64,000 nucleotides of DNA from JAPPLB01 sp965218555 (GTDB taxonomy: Bacteria > Acidobacteriota > Terriglobia > Bryobacterales > UBA6623): the NCBI GenBank assembly GCA_965218555.1, contig OZ244625.1, positions 3,844,001 through 3,908,000 of the forward strand, given 5' to 3'. The notes under the pieces were generated by a model. That model was not told the origin of the DNA. It made no database searches and worked only from the letters and a program-made list of their open reading frames with translations. The position numbers were made by a program, and so were the translations under genes. Positions 36,232 to 45,499 of this stretch are shown piece by piece (within the stretch, counting starts at the first letter, position 1; every line of letters begins with the position of its first letter).

Positions 36232-36785
36232 CATTAGCACCACCATTTCCGTCTTTGGGAACTTTCTCCGCCTTGGCCTTCTCCGCCGGTGCCTTCTCGG
36301 CCGGGGCTTCCGCGCCGCTTCCCTCGACTATTGATTTCTCTTCCACTTGTTGCACACCGAAGCGGCTGCCAGGAACAACGTCTTGATACTCGAATATCGA
36401 CAAGGTATCAAATAGCAAGGAGCGAGGAGTGGCGCTGCCCAGATGGTCGCGTTCCCCAAGCCTTTGGTGGAACCGCCCGTCGAAGAGTTCCTTGTCCGAG
36501 GTTTCCAAGCCGTGGGTTACCTCCGGCGCCGTGGACACGAGCGGTTTGTCCGGCTGGGTGTCCGCCGTCGGCATCCCACCGCTCACGACCGAAACCGGTG
36601 CTTTGCCGACGATGCCGTCGATCATGTTGATGTCGATGTGGGACGTGCTTGCGGGACTTACAGCCGCCAAGTTCGCCTCATCGAAGATCGTGCGCATACG
36701 TTTCCAATAGCGCGTGATCACCACCTGCCGCGGCTGCTCGCGGTACGCGGCAAGAAGCTCGGTGAACGCGCCGGCGCTGCTTCGG
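36218..36785 (-). pseudogene. SPFH/HflK-like membrane-protease regulator, C-terminal fragment
   Basis: The open stretch begins about 36,785 with FTELLAAYREQPRQVVITRY and WKRMRTIFDEANLAAVSPAS, a pattern like the end of the SPFH (prohibitin/HflK) domain, where xAYxxxPxVxxxRxY is conserved. A Glu/Ala/Lys-rich tail (GAEAPAEKAPAEKAKAEK) follows, typical of extended HflK proteins. The N-terminal transmembrane and SPFH core are absent. The stop overlaps the start of the LivK-like gene, which is odd for these families, so the junction may be a rearrangement. Assignment is tentative. Confidence 0.35.
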
Positions 36786-36913
36786 GATTGGACGAGACGT
36801 TAGGAAGCGGGCAGGATGCCCGCGCTCCCAGGGCGTGCAAGCATTCCTGCCTAGTCGGTTGGTGAAGACTGGACCGCGGCTTAGTGAACTAGCGGCGGAG
36901 GGTGGCAAGTTTG

Positions 36914-37400
36914 TCAACTCGCGACTGGTTCATTCTTCGTCTTGTCTTCGATCCATCTGTATATCGCGGGGAGAACAAGCAGCGTCAGGAGTGTGGACGT
37001 GACAAGCCCGCCGATCACCACGGTCGCCAGCGGCCGCTGGACTTCCGCGCCGGCGGTCGTGGACAAGGCCATTGGTACGAACCCGAGGCTGGCCACCAGA
37101 GCCGTCATCGACACCGGTCGGGAACCGGACTTCCGCGCCTCGCAAGGCCGCCTCTCTGGGAGAAAATCCTTCATCCCGCAATTGGTTGAGGTAGCTCATC
37201 AGCACGACGCCGTTCAGCACCGCAACACCGAACAAGGCAAAAAAGCCGACTCCTGCTGAGATGCTGTTTTCGGCACGGGACAATTGCCCTTCGCCCGACG
37301 CGTCACACGGGCCACGATGGACTTGAGGTTCATGCGGCTCACGTTCTTCTCACCCCGGATGATCTGATCGCTGGCCGCAAAAGGGTGACAAGGTTTCGAA
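36914..37400 (-). pseudogene. Heavy-metal RND efflux pump (CzcA/CusA-like), C-terminal remnant
   Basis: The minus strand gives, in changing frames, GEKNVSRMNLKSIVARV (porter domain), SISAGVGFFALFGVAVLNGV, VLMSYLNQLRDEGFSPREAA, then after a shift near 37,130 PVSMTALVASLGFVPMALST, TAGAEVQRPLATVVIGGLVT, and the final helix STLLTLLVLPAIYRWIEDKT. This is the end of a CzcA-type RND protein, which exports Zn, Co, Cd or Cu with CzcB and CzcC. At least one frameshift and one internal deletion make it non-functional. Its partners lie 6-8 kb to the right. Confidence 0.8.
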
Positions 37401-37408
37401 CACGCCGG

Positions 37409-39742
37409 TTAGAAGAACCGCACCATGTAGGTGAAGCGGACGCCCCGCCCGATCTCCGGAGCGAGATCCTTGATGAACGACAAGTGATTGCGGTACAGGC
37501 GGTTGCCCATGTTGAACACGTTGACAGAGAACTTGTGCAAAAGGTGTGGTTGCACGAAGGTGTAGGATGCTTTCAAGCCCAACACAGCGTAGCCGGGCGT
37601 TGTCGTCTCATCCGTGAATGTCTGATTCTGCTCGGACGCGAGTATCAACTCGGGAGTGAGGCGGAATGGCCCCTTGCGGATGTCAAAACCCACTTTGCCT
37701 CGCAACGGCGGTATTCGCGGCAAGGGCGTGCCGAGGATCGTATCCTGAGCGTCGACAAGGTCCATGCCGAGGTTCAGCCAAAGACTGGGACGCAGGTTGA
37801 TGTCGAGATTTGCTTCCGTGCCGGTGTAACGGGCGTCCCGCTGCGTGAACTCTATCTCGCGCAGGCCGCCCTGCTCCTCGCCGGTAAGGAACGGGAAGAT
37901 GAAACCATTGAATCCGTAATAGAAGAAATTAAACTCTCCCCGGATGCGGCCATCGCCATGCCGCAGCGACATATCCACGCCATTACCCCGCTCCGCCTCT
38001 AATCCGGGGTCGCCTATTTCGAAGGCGAGGTTCCCTGCGTGCGGCCCGAAATTGTACAACTCCTCGAGCGAAGGCGCGCGGTAGCTGTGCGCGTAGTTTG
38101 CAACAAACGCGCCGCTTTCCCATAGGTCAGAGTGGACGCCGACAGAAGCTGATGCTCCCGTAAAGGCTCGATCAATCGCATCCGGAACTTCCTCTTCGTG
38201 GTGGGGGCCTTCGCGTTCCGAGAATGCAGGCCAATACCGCTGCGTCTCCACACGCCCGCCGAATTGCACTTTGAAGCGCTTGAAGTTCAACTCTTCGAGC
38301 GCGAAGAACGCTAGGCCGCTCTGATCGATCGGCGGCGTCAGAGCCTCTTCGCCAACAGCCTGGTAGGCGCGGTCGATTCCCCAGAAGCCGAATTGTCCGC
38401 TTAGCGGCCCTCTCTCGCCTTGTTCGAAGACGCCGCGGTAGACGAACTGGTCGTTCTGGAACGCCGTGCCAATCGTGGAGTCGCCGTCCTCGAAGAACTC
38501 AACCTCATCTTGCTCCCAGTCTATGTAGACCAGCTTGAGCACAAAGCTCTCGACCGCGGGCCCGAGGTTGTGCAAGCCCCAGTTCACGCGATAGCTCTCG
38601 CGACGGCTCTCAACGGCGACGCGCTCGATCTCCTCCTCATGCTCGCCTTCGTGGTCCTCTTCCTCTTCACCCATCTCCTCGTGGTGCTCGTCTTCTTCCT
38701 CTCCGTGGTGGCCGTGGAACTCCGCGGCGAACGGAATGCCGTATTCCCCACGATCCACCCGAGTTTCGGCGCTGAAAAACATCTTGTCACCGTACCATCC
38801 GAACCCGCCTAACCCGTTGAGGTTGGTTGAACGAGAGTTGAAGACTTTATCGACTTGCGGAGCCGTGTAGTCGCCGGTCCGAAGTCCTCCGGACTGTCCC
38901 CAAATCTGAAACCTGCCGATTCCCGCTTCGAATCCGGCGCTTCCTCCGCCAAGGGAGTTGGATGTCCCGCCCGATCCGGACAAATGTCCGCGCAGCCCTT
39001 GATGCGGGTGACGGTGATGTTCGTGGTGGCGGCTTATTGCGTTCACCGTCCCGCCCATCGCGTTGCCGCTATACAGCAGCGTAGCCGGACCCTTGACGAC
39101 CTCGATCCGGTCCAGTTGTGAGGCATTGATCACCTCGCCATGATCCCCTGACTGCGACGCTAGCGTACCCGTGCGAATGCCGTCTTCCATGACTAGCACC
39201 CGATTGCCATCGAAACCACGGATAATCGGACGCGAGTTGCCTGGCCCGAAGCTGCGTTTGGCTATGCCCGTGCCGACTCGATGATCCAGCGCTTCTCCCA
39301 GGGAAGCGGCGGGTGTTTCAGACAAGTCGAAGGAGTCGAACGATTCTATGTCCTGGAAAGACTCGAAGGTCGTTTCATGTTTTTCCGATGCTGTGACCGT
39401 GATCTCGTATCTCTCCACTTCCAACGACAGCAGAAAGTCCAGCGACGTCTCCTTCCCGGGCTCCACGACTACCGTCCTCGCGTCTTCCGTGAAGAGGTGA
39501 TCGAGATGCGAAACGACGTGATAGGTGCCCGGAGGAACATTGCCGAAGTCATACGTGCCATCGTGCTCCGTCAGAGTGCTGCGTTCGAGCTCAACAATGA
39601 GAACGCTGGCGCCGTGCATCGGCTCTCCGGTCTCCTTCAGTGCGACCGTGCCGCTGAGTTGTCCTCCGGTCTGAGCGATTCCCGGAAGAGCAGTAAGCGC
39701 GAGAATGATGAAAGTTTGGAGCACATGACGTACGTACGGCAT
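37409..39742 (-). CDS. TonB-dependent receptor, ZnuD-like, with His/Glu-rich metal loop
   Basis: About 777 residues. A signal peptide (LQTFIILALTALPGIAQ) is followed by a carboxypeptidase-type Ig fold (LSGTVALKETGEPMHGASVL), the plug (RPIIRGFDGNRVLVMEDGIR, ATLLYSGNAMGGTVNAISRH) and a barrel ending RFTYMVRFF. Two metal-binding stretches stand out: HHEHHRHPHQG at the plug exit (about 242) and a long acidic/His loop near residue 330-360 (HGHHGEEEDEHHEEMGEEEE and DHEGEHEEE). ZnuD, the zinc receptor of Neisseria, has comparable His/Asp loops. With the CzcA remnant downstream and a metal permease upstream, uptake or sensing of Zn or a similar ion is the best guess. Intact; the first ATG is used rather than a TTG 9 bp earlier. 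Confidence 0.9.
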   Translation of the reverse strand: MPYVRHVLQTFIILALTALPGIAQTGGQLSGTVALKETGEPMHGASVLIVELERSTLTEHDGTYDFGNVPPGTYHVVSHLDHLFTEDARTVVVEPGKETSLDFLLSLEVERYEITVTASEKHETTFESFQDIESFDSFDLSETPAASLGEALDHRVGTGIAKRSFGPGNSRPIIRGFDGNRVLVMEDGIRTGTLASQSGDHGEVINASQLDRIEVVKGPATLLYSGNAMGGTVNAISRHHEHHRHPHQGLRGHLSGSGGTSNSLGGGSAGFEAGIGRFQIWGQSGGLRTGDYTAPQVDKVFNSRSTNLNGLGGFGWYGDKMFFSAETRVDRGEYGIPFAAEFHGHHGEEEDEHHEEMGEEEEDHEGEHEEEIERVAVESRRESYRVNWGLHNLGPAVESFVLKLVYIDWEQDEVEFFEDGDSTIGTAFQNDQFVYRGVFEQGERGPLSGQFGFWGIDRAYQAVGEEALTPPIDQSGLAFFALEELNFKRFKVQFGGRVETQRYWPAFSEREGPHHEEEVPDAIDRAFTGASASVGVHSDLWESGAFVANYAHSYRAPSLEELYNFGPHAGNLAFEIGDPGLEAERGNGVDMSLRHGDGRIRGEFNFFYYGFNGFIFPFLTGEEQGGLREIEFTQRDARYTGTEANLDINLRPSLWLNLGMDLVDAQDTILGTPLPRIPPLRGKVGFDIRKGPFRLTPELILASEQNQTFTDETTTPGYAVLGLKASYTFVQPHLLHKFSVNVFNMGNRLYRNHLSFIKDLAPEIGRGVRFTYMVRFF

Positions 39743-39959
39743 GAGTACCAAAGATCCCTATGTTAAGTCTGTCAGGAGCGAGACTGAAGAGATAATCTGC
39801 GAACAGGCGTGGATCTGTGATGAACGTGTTATAGGAATCGGCATATGGACGGCTCTAGCGGTCATTTACCGGGAAATCGTCCGGTCATGACGCGCTAGCG
39901 TGCTAAACCGTTGCTCCGAGTATCGTTGGCGATTCGAAATCTCCTTTATCCTTGCCGCC

Positions 39960-40200
39960 TCCGAATGACGCCGGGCTCGTGCCCGCAGCCAGTGCGTCCC
40001 CCCCATCCTCCGAAAGCATCTCAGCCCGTCCGAGCGCACCACCGTCCCGGGCTACAGGTGCCGGCGCGCCCAGATCTCCAGTTCCTGGAGGCGAAAACCG
40101 CGTGTCGGGCTCAGGCGCTGTTGTCCCGGCCGCCCCTCCTCGCTGACCTGCGCCGTCCAGCCTTCTTCACCGTCCGTGACGTTGCCTTCGGCTCCGTGCG
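39960..40200 (-). pseudogene. IS1595-family transposase fragment with in-frame TAG
   Basis: On the minus strand the frame reads SEEGRPGQQRLSPTRGFRLQ + ELEIWARRHL, then TAG (40052-40054), then PGTVVRSDGLRCF. This is the segment around the second catalytic D (the SDG motif) of IS1595-type transposases. The remaining open frame up to 40,570 has no further recognisable match, and nothing else is seen from 40,200 to 40,576. It is a second, different IS1595 relic from the one at 24.2 kb. Confidence 0.55.
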
Positions 40201-40576
40201 GGAGGAGAATCTCGACGCCAAGACAAGTCAGCAAGGCAAGCTGGCAAGCCAATGGTATGTGGGTGCTTTGTCCACGCCGAGTGCTCTTATGAAACCGATG
40301 ATCAGGGCGGCTCCGTCCCTCGTTCCCGAATAGCACCAGGCATACTGATTCCGTGATCAGCCGGAACATCGACGTGCGACGCACCGCGACCACCTTGCAG
40401 AGTTCGTTGAGCCATTCTTCTCCGATCTCTTTGAGTGAGAACTGTGGGGGACTCCGTTTGCCCGGCGCACCCCATGCAGATCTGGACGTGTTCCCGAACC
40501 GACTGCCCACCGTCGACTTCGTTGGCCTCTGAGTTCGGCTCGTGCCGACCAAGGGAGGATAGCGCGTCAAGCGGAC

Positions 40577-41920
40577 CTAAGCCCGCTTCAAGAAACGAAG
40601 TACGGGTGTTATGTTGGAAACGAGGTCATCATAGCCGCTCTTCAGCGCTCCTTCGCGGAATCGCCAGACGATCAAGGCAATGAGGATGAATGCTCCGGCC
40701 CACTCCACGAACTGAATGGCTGCCGATTCGGAAGCAGCCAGGTTGACCGGGAGCGTCAGCCCCAAGGCAATGACCAGGGCATCGATTGCGATGCCGAGAA
40801 CAGTCGTCACCGCGATTACGCCTGCCACGTATATGGATGCGAAGCGGGCTCCGAACTGGCTGACGATGATCGCGATCGTACCGCTGTTGGTGGCCGGCCC
40901 GGTCATCAGAAATATCAGCGCGGCCCCGGGACTGAGTCCCTTGGCGACCAGCGCCGCAGCGATGGGCGTGCTCGCCGACGCGCAGATGTAAAGCGGGATT
41001 CCGACGATCACCATGACCGGATAGGAAATCCAGCGCGCGTATTCGCTCGACATCAGGTTGTCGGGAATCGCCAACAAGAGCAATCCGCCGAGAGCAACGC
41101 CTACCAGCAACGCAAACAGAATGTCGTCCGCCACTTCGACAAAGCCGTAACGGAAGACATGCCTGACAACCTTGCCGAGGCTCACTTCATCGGTGTCGGC
41201 GTTTTTATCCGGGATTTGAGCGTCAAAGGCCTTGTCTTCGGCCGGTTGGCGATAGAAATCCGGCTTGACCCACGAAGTGGCCTTGACGCCACCTACTCTT
41301 CGGACAGTCCTCCGGGTGACATTGCGCAACCAGCCGAGCAGTATGGCCTTCAGTTGCAACGGACTCACATAGCAGTCTTCAGAGGCGGTCATCAGTGGCG
41401 TGTGCGCCCCATGATCGTGCTCGCAACTGCCGTGATCGTGCCCACAATCATCGTCGCCAGGGGCGTGGTCGTGATGTCCGCCCGGCTTCGGTTCGTGGCT
41501 GTCGTCTCTGATCAGGCCGATGCAGAAGATGCCCGTGACCACGGCCGTGATGAAGCTGATGACCGGTCTGACGACGGCTGCCACGAATCCGAAGAACGCA
41601 TGTGTGACCAGAATCGAGTCCGCACCTGTCTCAGGCGCAGTGATGAGGAACGACACGCAGGACGAGCGGGACGCCCCTTTCCTCTGCATTTCGGCTACTA
41701 CGGGCACGACGGAGCAACTGCACAGCGGCACGGGCACGCCGACCGCCGCACTCGTGCAAACCGATTTCAGGCTGTCGTCACTCAGCCACCTGAGGATTGC
41801 GGTTCGCGAGATCAGTACGTGGATGAGCCCCGCCAGGAAAAGCCCCAGGAGCAGCATCGGCGACAGGACCAGAAACGATGCCCAGAGAAAGTCAAATAGC
41901 CGAATCGCTGCGTCTAACAT
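40577..41920 (-). CDS. SO_0444-family Cu/Zn efflux permease with His-rich loop
   Basis: 447 residues, a DUF318-type permease. The first half has helices with LSPMLLLGLFLAGLIHVLIS and the conserved VPVPLCSCSVVPVVAEMQRK (CSC motif). A cytoplasmic or periplasmic loop rich in His, Asp and Cys follows (GGHHDHAPGDDDCGHDHGSC + EHDHGAH). The second half repeats the permease motif as VGIPLYICASASTPIAAALV and MTGPATNSGTIAI. The SO_0444 group is linked to copper and zinc export. The neighbouring ZnuD-like receptor (same strand, 840 bp downstream) and CzcCB genes support a metal role. The frame is intact. Confidence 0.88.
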   Translation of the reverse strand: MLDAAIRLFDFLWASFLVLSPMLLLGLFLAGLIHVLISRTAILRWLSDDSLKSVCTSAAVGVPVPLCSCSVVPVVAEMQRKGASRSSCVSFLITAPETGADSILVTHAFFGFVAAVVRPVISFITAVVTGIFCIGLIRDDSHEPKPGGHHDHAPGDDDCGHDHGSCEHDHGAHTPLMTASEDCYVSPLQLKAILLGWLRNVTRRTVRRVGGVKATSWVKPDFYRQPAEDKAFDAQIPDKNADTDEVSLGKVVRHVFRYGFVEVADDILFALLVGVALGGLLLLAIPDNLMSSEYARWISYPVMVIVGIPLYICASASTPIAAALVAKGLSPGAALIFLMTGPATNSGTIAIIVSQFGARFASIYVAGVIAVTTVLGIAIDALVIALGLTLPVNLAASESAAIQFVEWAGAFILIALIVWRFREGALKSGYDDLVSNITPVLRFLKRA

Positions 41921-42074
41921 CTCCGAGACGGCCTCATTTCTTTGTTCAATCGCTCCAGCAACAACTCCGCTTGTCGATAGCTCCAGAAAAAATAGTTGTC
42001 AGGTTTGCGAAGAATTTCGAATGCGGAAGCTTTGGGAACTGGAGGACTTCCGACATACCGGCGCTTAGTGTCCC

Positions 42075-42650
42075 CATCGGGGATGGGTGAAACCCCTCGC
42101 CTTTAGGCGAAGCCTTCAGGAGGCTTGCGGTAAGATGGCGAGGTGAAAGGATACCGCAAGGCCTCGCATACAACGTACGCACTACACTACCATTTTGTAT
42201 TCATTCCGAAGTACCGCAAGCCGGTGCTGCGGGGGGATGTGGCGCAGCGGTTGCGAGAGCTGGTGCGGGAGATATGTCGGACGAACAACATCGAGATTCT
42301 GAAGGGGCACATTCGAGTGGAGCACGTGCACTTGCTGTTGAGTGTGCCGCCGCATTTGGCACCGAGCCGAGTGATGCCGGCGATCAAGGGGAAGTCCTCG
42401 CATCGATTGCTGCGTGACTTTCGGGCGCTGCGAAAGGAGTTTTGGGGCCGGCACCTGTGGGCGCGGGGGTACTTCGTGGCGAGCAGCGGCAATGTGACCG
42501 ATGAGGTAATCGCCCAATACATAGAGCGGCAAGGTGCCGAGAGCCAAGACGACGATTTCTTCATAAGTTAGAGAGGGAGCCTGGATCGGAGGCTCGCTTT
42601 AGCCGACTTCCAGTCGGTGGCCGAACCCATCGCCTTCAGGCGATGGTAGT
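42075..42650 (+). mobile_element. IS200/IS605-family element
   Basis: A single tnpA is framed by imperfect hairpins, as in IS200: CTCGCCTTTAGGCGAAG and GCCTTCAGGAGGC on the left, CCGACTTCCAGTCGG and CATCGCCTTCAGGCGATGG on the right. There are no terminal inverted repeats and no target duplication, as expected for a Y1 single-strand transposon. The edges are estimates. It lies between the permease and the CzcC gene. Confidence 0.8.
42143..42571 (+). CDS. tnpA: IS200/IS605-family Y1 transposase TnpA
   Basis: 142 residues. The strand YALHYHFVFIPKYRKPVLRG opens the REP/Y1 fold. The HUH metal-binding motif is HVHLLLSVPP (about 62), and the catalytic Tyr is in RGYFVASSGNVTDEVIAQYI (about 112-131). 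It is complete for the family (usually 130-155 residues). The start is GTG. No tnpB or IscB accompanies it. Confidence 0.93.
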   Translation: MKGYRKASHTTYALHYHFVFIPKYRKPVLRGDVAQRLRELVREICRTNNIEILKGHIRVEHVHLLLSVPPHLAPSRVMPAIKGKSSHRLLRDFRALRKEFWGRHLWARGYFVASSGNVTDEVIAQYIERQGAESQDDDFFIS

Positions 42651-42914
42651 TCAGTTACTCGTGGTACGAGGCATTGTAACATTGCACACTGCGCAATTCG
42701 ATTTTCTAATGGCGCGTATGGTGAAGATTGCGCGAAGACTGAACCAATTGGCTTCACTCATACGACCAGGCACAGAATGTGCGATGCCGGCAGCGGGGCT
42801 CGAGAAGCGCGGGTGCGGCCTGCATGCATCAATCGAGCCAAGGCGAGCGCCGGCCTGATGACCCACCCGCGGTCCCCAAGCTGTGCGCGTGTTGAAGAGG
42901 GCTACACATCGGTC

Positions 42915-44196
42915 ATGGAGAAACGAATGTTCGCAGTCCTTGCGGCGATTGTTTTGCCGCTTTTAGCCAACGAACTTTTGGCCCAAAACGAACCGATTCC
43001 AAACATCCTGACTTTGGAACAGGCGGTCGAGTTGGCGCTGACGCGTAATCCGGCACTCATGGCGGCTCGCAACAGCATCGAAATGGCGGAAGCGGATGCC
43101 GTCAGCTCCGGTTTGCATCCCAATCCCGCCGTTACTTTCGAATCTGAGAGCTATCCCTATTTCCGTTCCAATCCGGGCCCATTCTTTAGCAATCAGGAAA
43201 TCACGGCCAGGTTCGACTACGAGATCCAAACCAAGCGCCGCCTTAAGCTGGGAACCGAAGCGGCGGAGGTTTCCGTTCGGAAAGAAGCGGCGATTTTCGA
43301 TGACACGGCACGCCGGTTACGGCTCGAGGTTCGGGTGGCCTTTTACCGGGTCTTGCTCGCGGAATCAAATCGGCAGCTAGCCCAAGCGATCCTGGATCAG
43401 ACCGATCAGGTCATCGCGTTGAATCGCACGCGCTTCGAGGAAGGCGAGATCTCCGGTTTGGAACTGACCCGTATCGAAGTCGAGCGCCTTCGATTCGCCG
43501 ACGACCTGTTTCAGGTTCGCTTGGAGTCTCAGAATGCCAAAGCCTCCCTGCTCGCCCTGCTGAATGCCCCTGACCTCGGGGCGGACCTGCAGGTGCGGGG
43601 AGACTTGAACGAGATGCCCTACTTGGGAATCCCGCTTGCCGCTACTGACGCCGAAGTCCTTCGGATGGCGAACAATCAACGCCCGGATCGTGCACGCGGC
43701 GATGGCGGAAATCGAGCGCTCCTCCGCACAGAACCGCTTGCAGCGCGCCATCGCACCCCCGAACATCACGGTTGGAGGCGGGTACAAGCGTGACGGTCCC
43801 GATCACAGCCTGGTCGCGGGTGTAACGGTTCCGCTTACGATCTTCGACCGCAATCAGGGAGAGATCCTGCGTTCGGAGGCGGAAATGAGGCAAGCCGCGA
43901 ATCTCTTCGCTGAGGTGCGAAACCGCATTGCGCTGGAAGTTCGGCAGGCCTATAACGCTGTTCAGATAAATCGGGAACGGGTCGAGTACATCCGAACGCA
44001 GCAGGTCCAGCAAGCGGAGGAGGCGAGCCGTGTGACCCTTGCCGCATACCGGCTTGGCGGAGCGCCTCTGATGAACTATCTTGATGCTCAGCGCCGATAT
44101 CGCGACACGATGCGGGTCTTGAACCAAGCCGTGTTCGACGAGCGCGTCAGCATGTTCGCTCTAGCCGCTGCAATCGGTGAGGGACAAGAAGAGTGA
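42915..44196 (+). pseudogene. czcC: CzcC-like outer-membrane efflux protein (TolC family) with one frameshift
   Basis: From ATG 42915 the signal peptide MFAVLAAIVLPLLANELLAQ leads into LTLEQAVELALTRNPALMAA and SSGLHPNPAVTFESESYPYF, the first OEP repeat. The frame continues to LRMANNQRPD near 43,690, where one base is lost or gained. The other frame carries on as IVHAAMAEIERSSAQNRLQR, GVTVPLTIFDRNQGEILRSE and AYRLGGAPLMNYLDAQRRYR, ending EGQEE. The total (about 427 codons) is the normal CzcC length, so a single indel is the only defect. The stop overlaps the czcB start (GTGA). It could be a sequencing error. Confidence 0.82.
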
Positions 44197-45482
44197 GCGG
44201 CCGCAGCTCCCGGCTCTTCGCCGTCGGATGGGCCGGCCCCATCGCCCTGTTAGCTCTTGGAACGGCGCTGGGGTATCTGGGCTACCCCTGGATTGCGTCC
44301 TTCGGAGACGAAGCGAGCCTTGAAAATACGCATCTACACGGTGGCGAAGGAAACGCAGCGGGCGAGAGGGGCATTGTGCACATCCCTCTTGACGTCCAGA
44401 GCGCCAACGGACTGGAAATACGTCGGGCCGAGGTTCGCCCATTCGAGTCGCCCCTACATGTCACGGGGACCGTCTCTGCCGACCAGACGCGTGTGGCACG
44501 CATCCGGCCTCTGGCGCGTGGAGTCGTCGACCGAGTCTTCGTCCAACTGGGTGACCGGGTCAATCAGGGTGACCCGCTCCTCAGCTACGACAACATCGAC
44601 CTAGGATTGGCCATCGGTGAGTTCCGTGCGGCGAACGCAGACCTCAGGAGCACACGCACGAATCTCGAAGTCAGCGAGACAATTCTCACGCGCAGCCGCG
44701 AGATGCTGGAGGTCGAGGCAGTTGCGCGGACCGAGAACGATGTCGTCGAAGCCGAGTTTCGGTCCGCCCAGGCGCAGGTCGATAGCGCGCGGGCTCTCGT
44801 CGCAAAGTTCGAAGAACAACTCCACCGATTCGGATTGACCGAGGAAGACCTGAACAGGTTAACCCAGGGAGAGGACCCTGACTACCACCGAACCGCTTCG
44901 CGCGCCACGTTGCGCACCCCGTCTTCAGGCATTGTGACCGCTTACGACGTCGGACATGGAGAGGTCATCGATCCCTCCAGTGAGCTGCTCACGGTCACGG
45001 ACATATCCGTCGTTTGGGTTCTCGCCGGTGTCAGCGAACGCGACTTGAGCGCGGTCCGTCTCGGCAAGCCGGTGTCGATTCACGTTTCGACGTACCCCGG
45101 AGAATCCTTTCGAGGGCGCATCGTCCACACCGGTGACATGGTGGAGCAAGAAAGCCGCACGGCACGAGTCCGATGCGTAGTAAGGAATCCGGATGGCCGC
45201 TTGAAGCTCGGAATGTTCGCCACGATCGACATTCCATCGGGACGCACTTATGATGCGCTTGCGGTTCCGTCCGAGGCCATTCAGAAAATCCAGGAACGGC
45301 CGGTCGTCTTTGTGCGTCGGTCGGGCACCGTGTTCGAGCAGCGCCAAGTCGAAACCCGTCTCTCATCGGACGGCTGGGTCGAACTATTGAGTGGAGTCAG
45401 CGCCGGTGACGCGGTAATCGCAGCGGGCAATGCTCTCGCAAAGGCAGAGGCGCTTCGCGACGCGCCGGGCGGAGCCCACTAG
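44193..45482 (+). CDS. czcB: CzcB-like RND periplasmic adaptor (HlyD/membrane fusion protein)
   Basis: 429 residues. An N-terminal membrane anchor (VGWAGPIALLALGTALGYLG) is followed by a short His-containing stretch (NTHLHGGEGN). The lipoyl/barrel-sandwich half is VTGTVSADQTRVARIRPLAR + GVVDRVFVQLGDRVNQGDPL, the alpha-hairpin covers about 135-215, and the second half is TPSSGIVTAYDVGHGEVIDP. The beta-barrel and membrane-proximal domains include RIVHTGDMVEQESRTARVRC. This links the inner-membrane pump to the outer-membrane channel. It is translationally coupled to czcC. No intact czcA follows; an IS630 relic does. Confidence 0.92.
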   Translation: MSGRSSRLFAVGWAGPIALLALGTALGYLGYPWIASFGDEASLENTHLHGGEGNAAGERGIVHIPLDVQSANGLEIRRAEVRPFESPLHVTGTVSADQTRVARIRPLARGVVDRVFVQLGDRVNQGDPLLSYDNIDLGLAIGEFRAANADLRSTRTNLEVSETILTRSREMLEVEAVARTENDVVEAEFRSAQAQVDSARALVAKFEEQLHRFGLTEEDLNRLTQGEDPDYHRTASRATLRTPSSGIVTAYDVGHGEVIDPSSELLTVTDISVVWVLAGVSERDLSAVRLGKPVSIHVSTYPGESFRGRIVHTGDMVEQESRTARVRCVVRNPDGRLKLGMFATIDIPSGRTYDALAVPSEAIQKIQERPVVFVRRSGTVFEQRQVETRLSSDGWVELLSGVSAGDAVIAAGNALAKAEALRDAPGGAH

Positions 45483-45499
45483 ACGAGCGGACTGGCCCA

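Noticed and set aside
30844..40054. Genome-wide reassignment of TAG to an amino acid
   Set aside because: Intact genes in this window end with TAG at natural C-termini (for example 3739 and 7955), and the affected genes also carry frameshifts or truncations.
43600..43750. Programmed frameshift in the CzcC gene
   Set aside because: No slippery heptamer or following stem is evident at the shift point, and the family has no known frameshifting; an indel or sequencing error is simpler.
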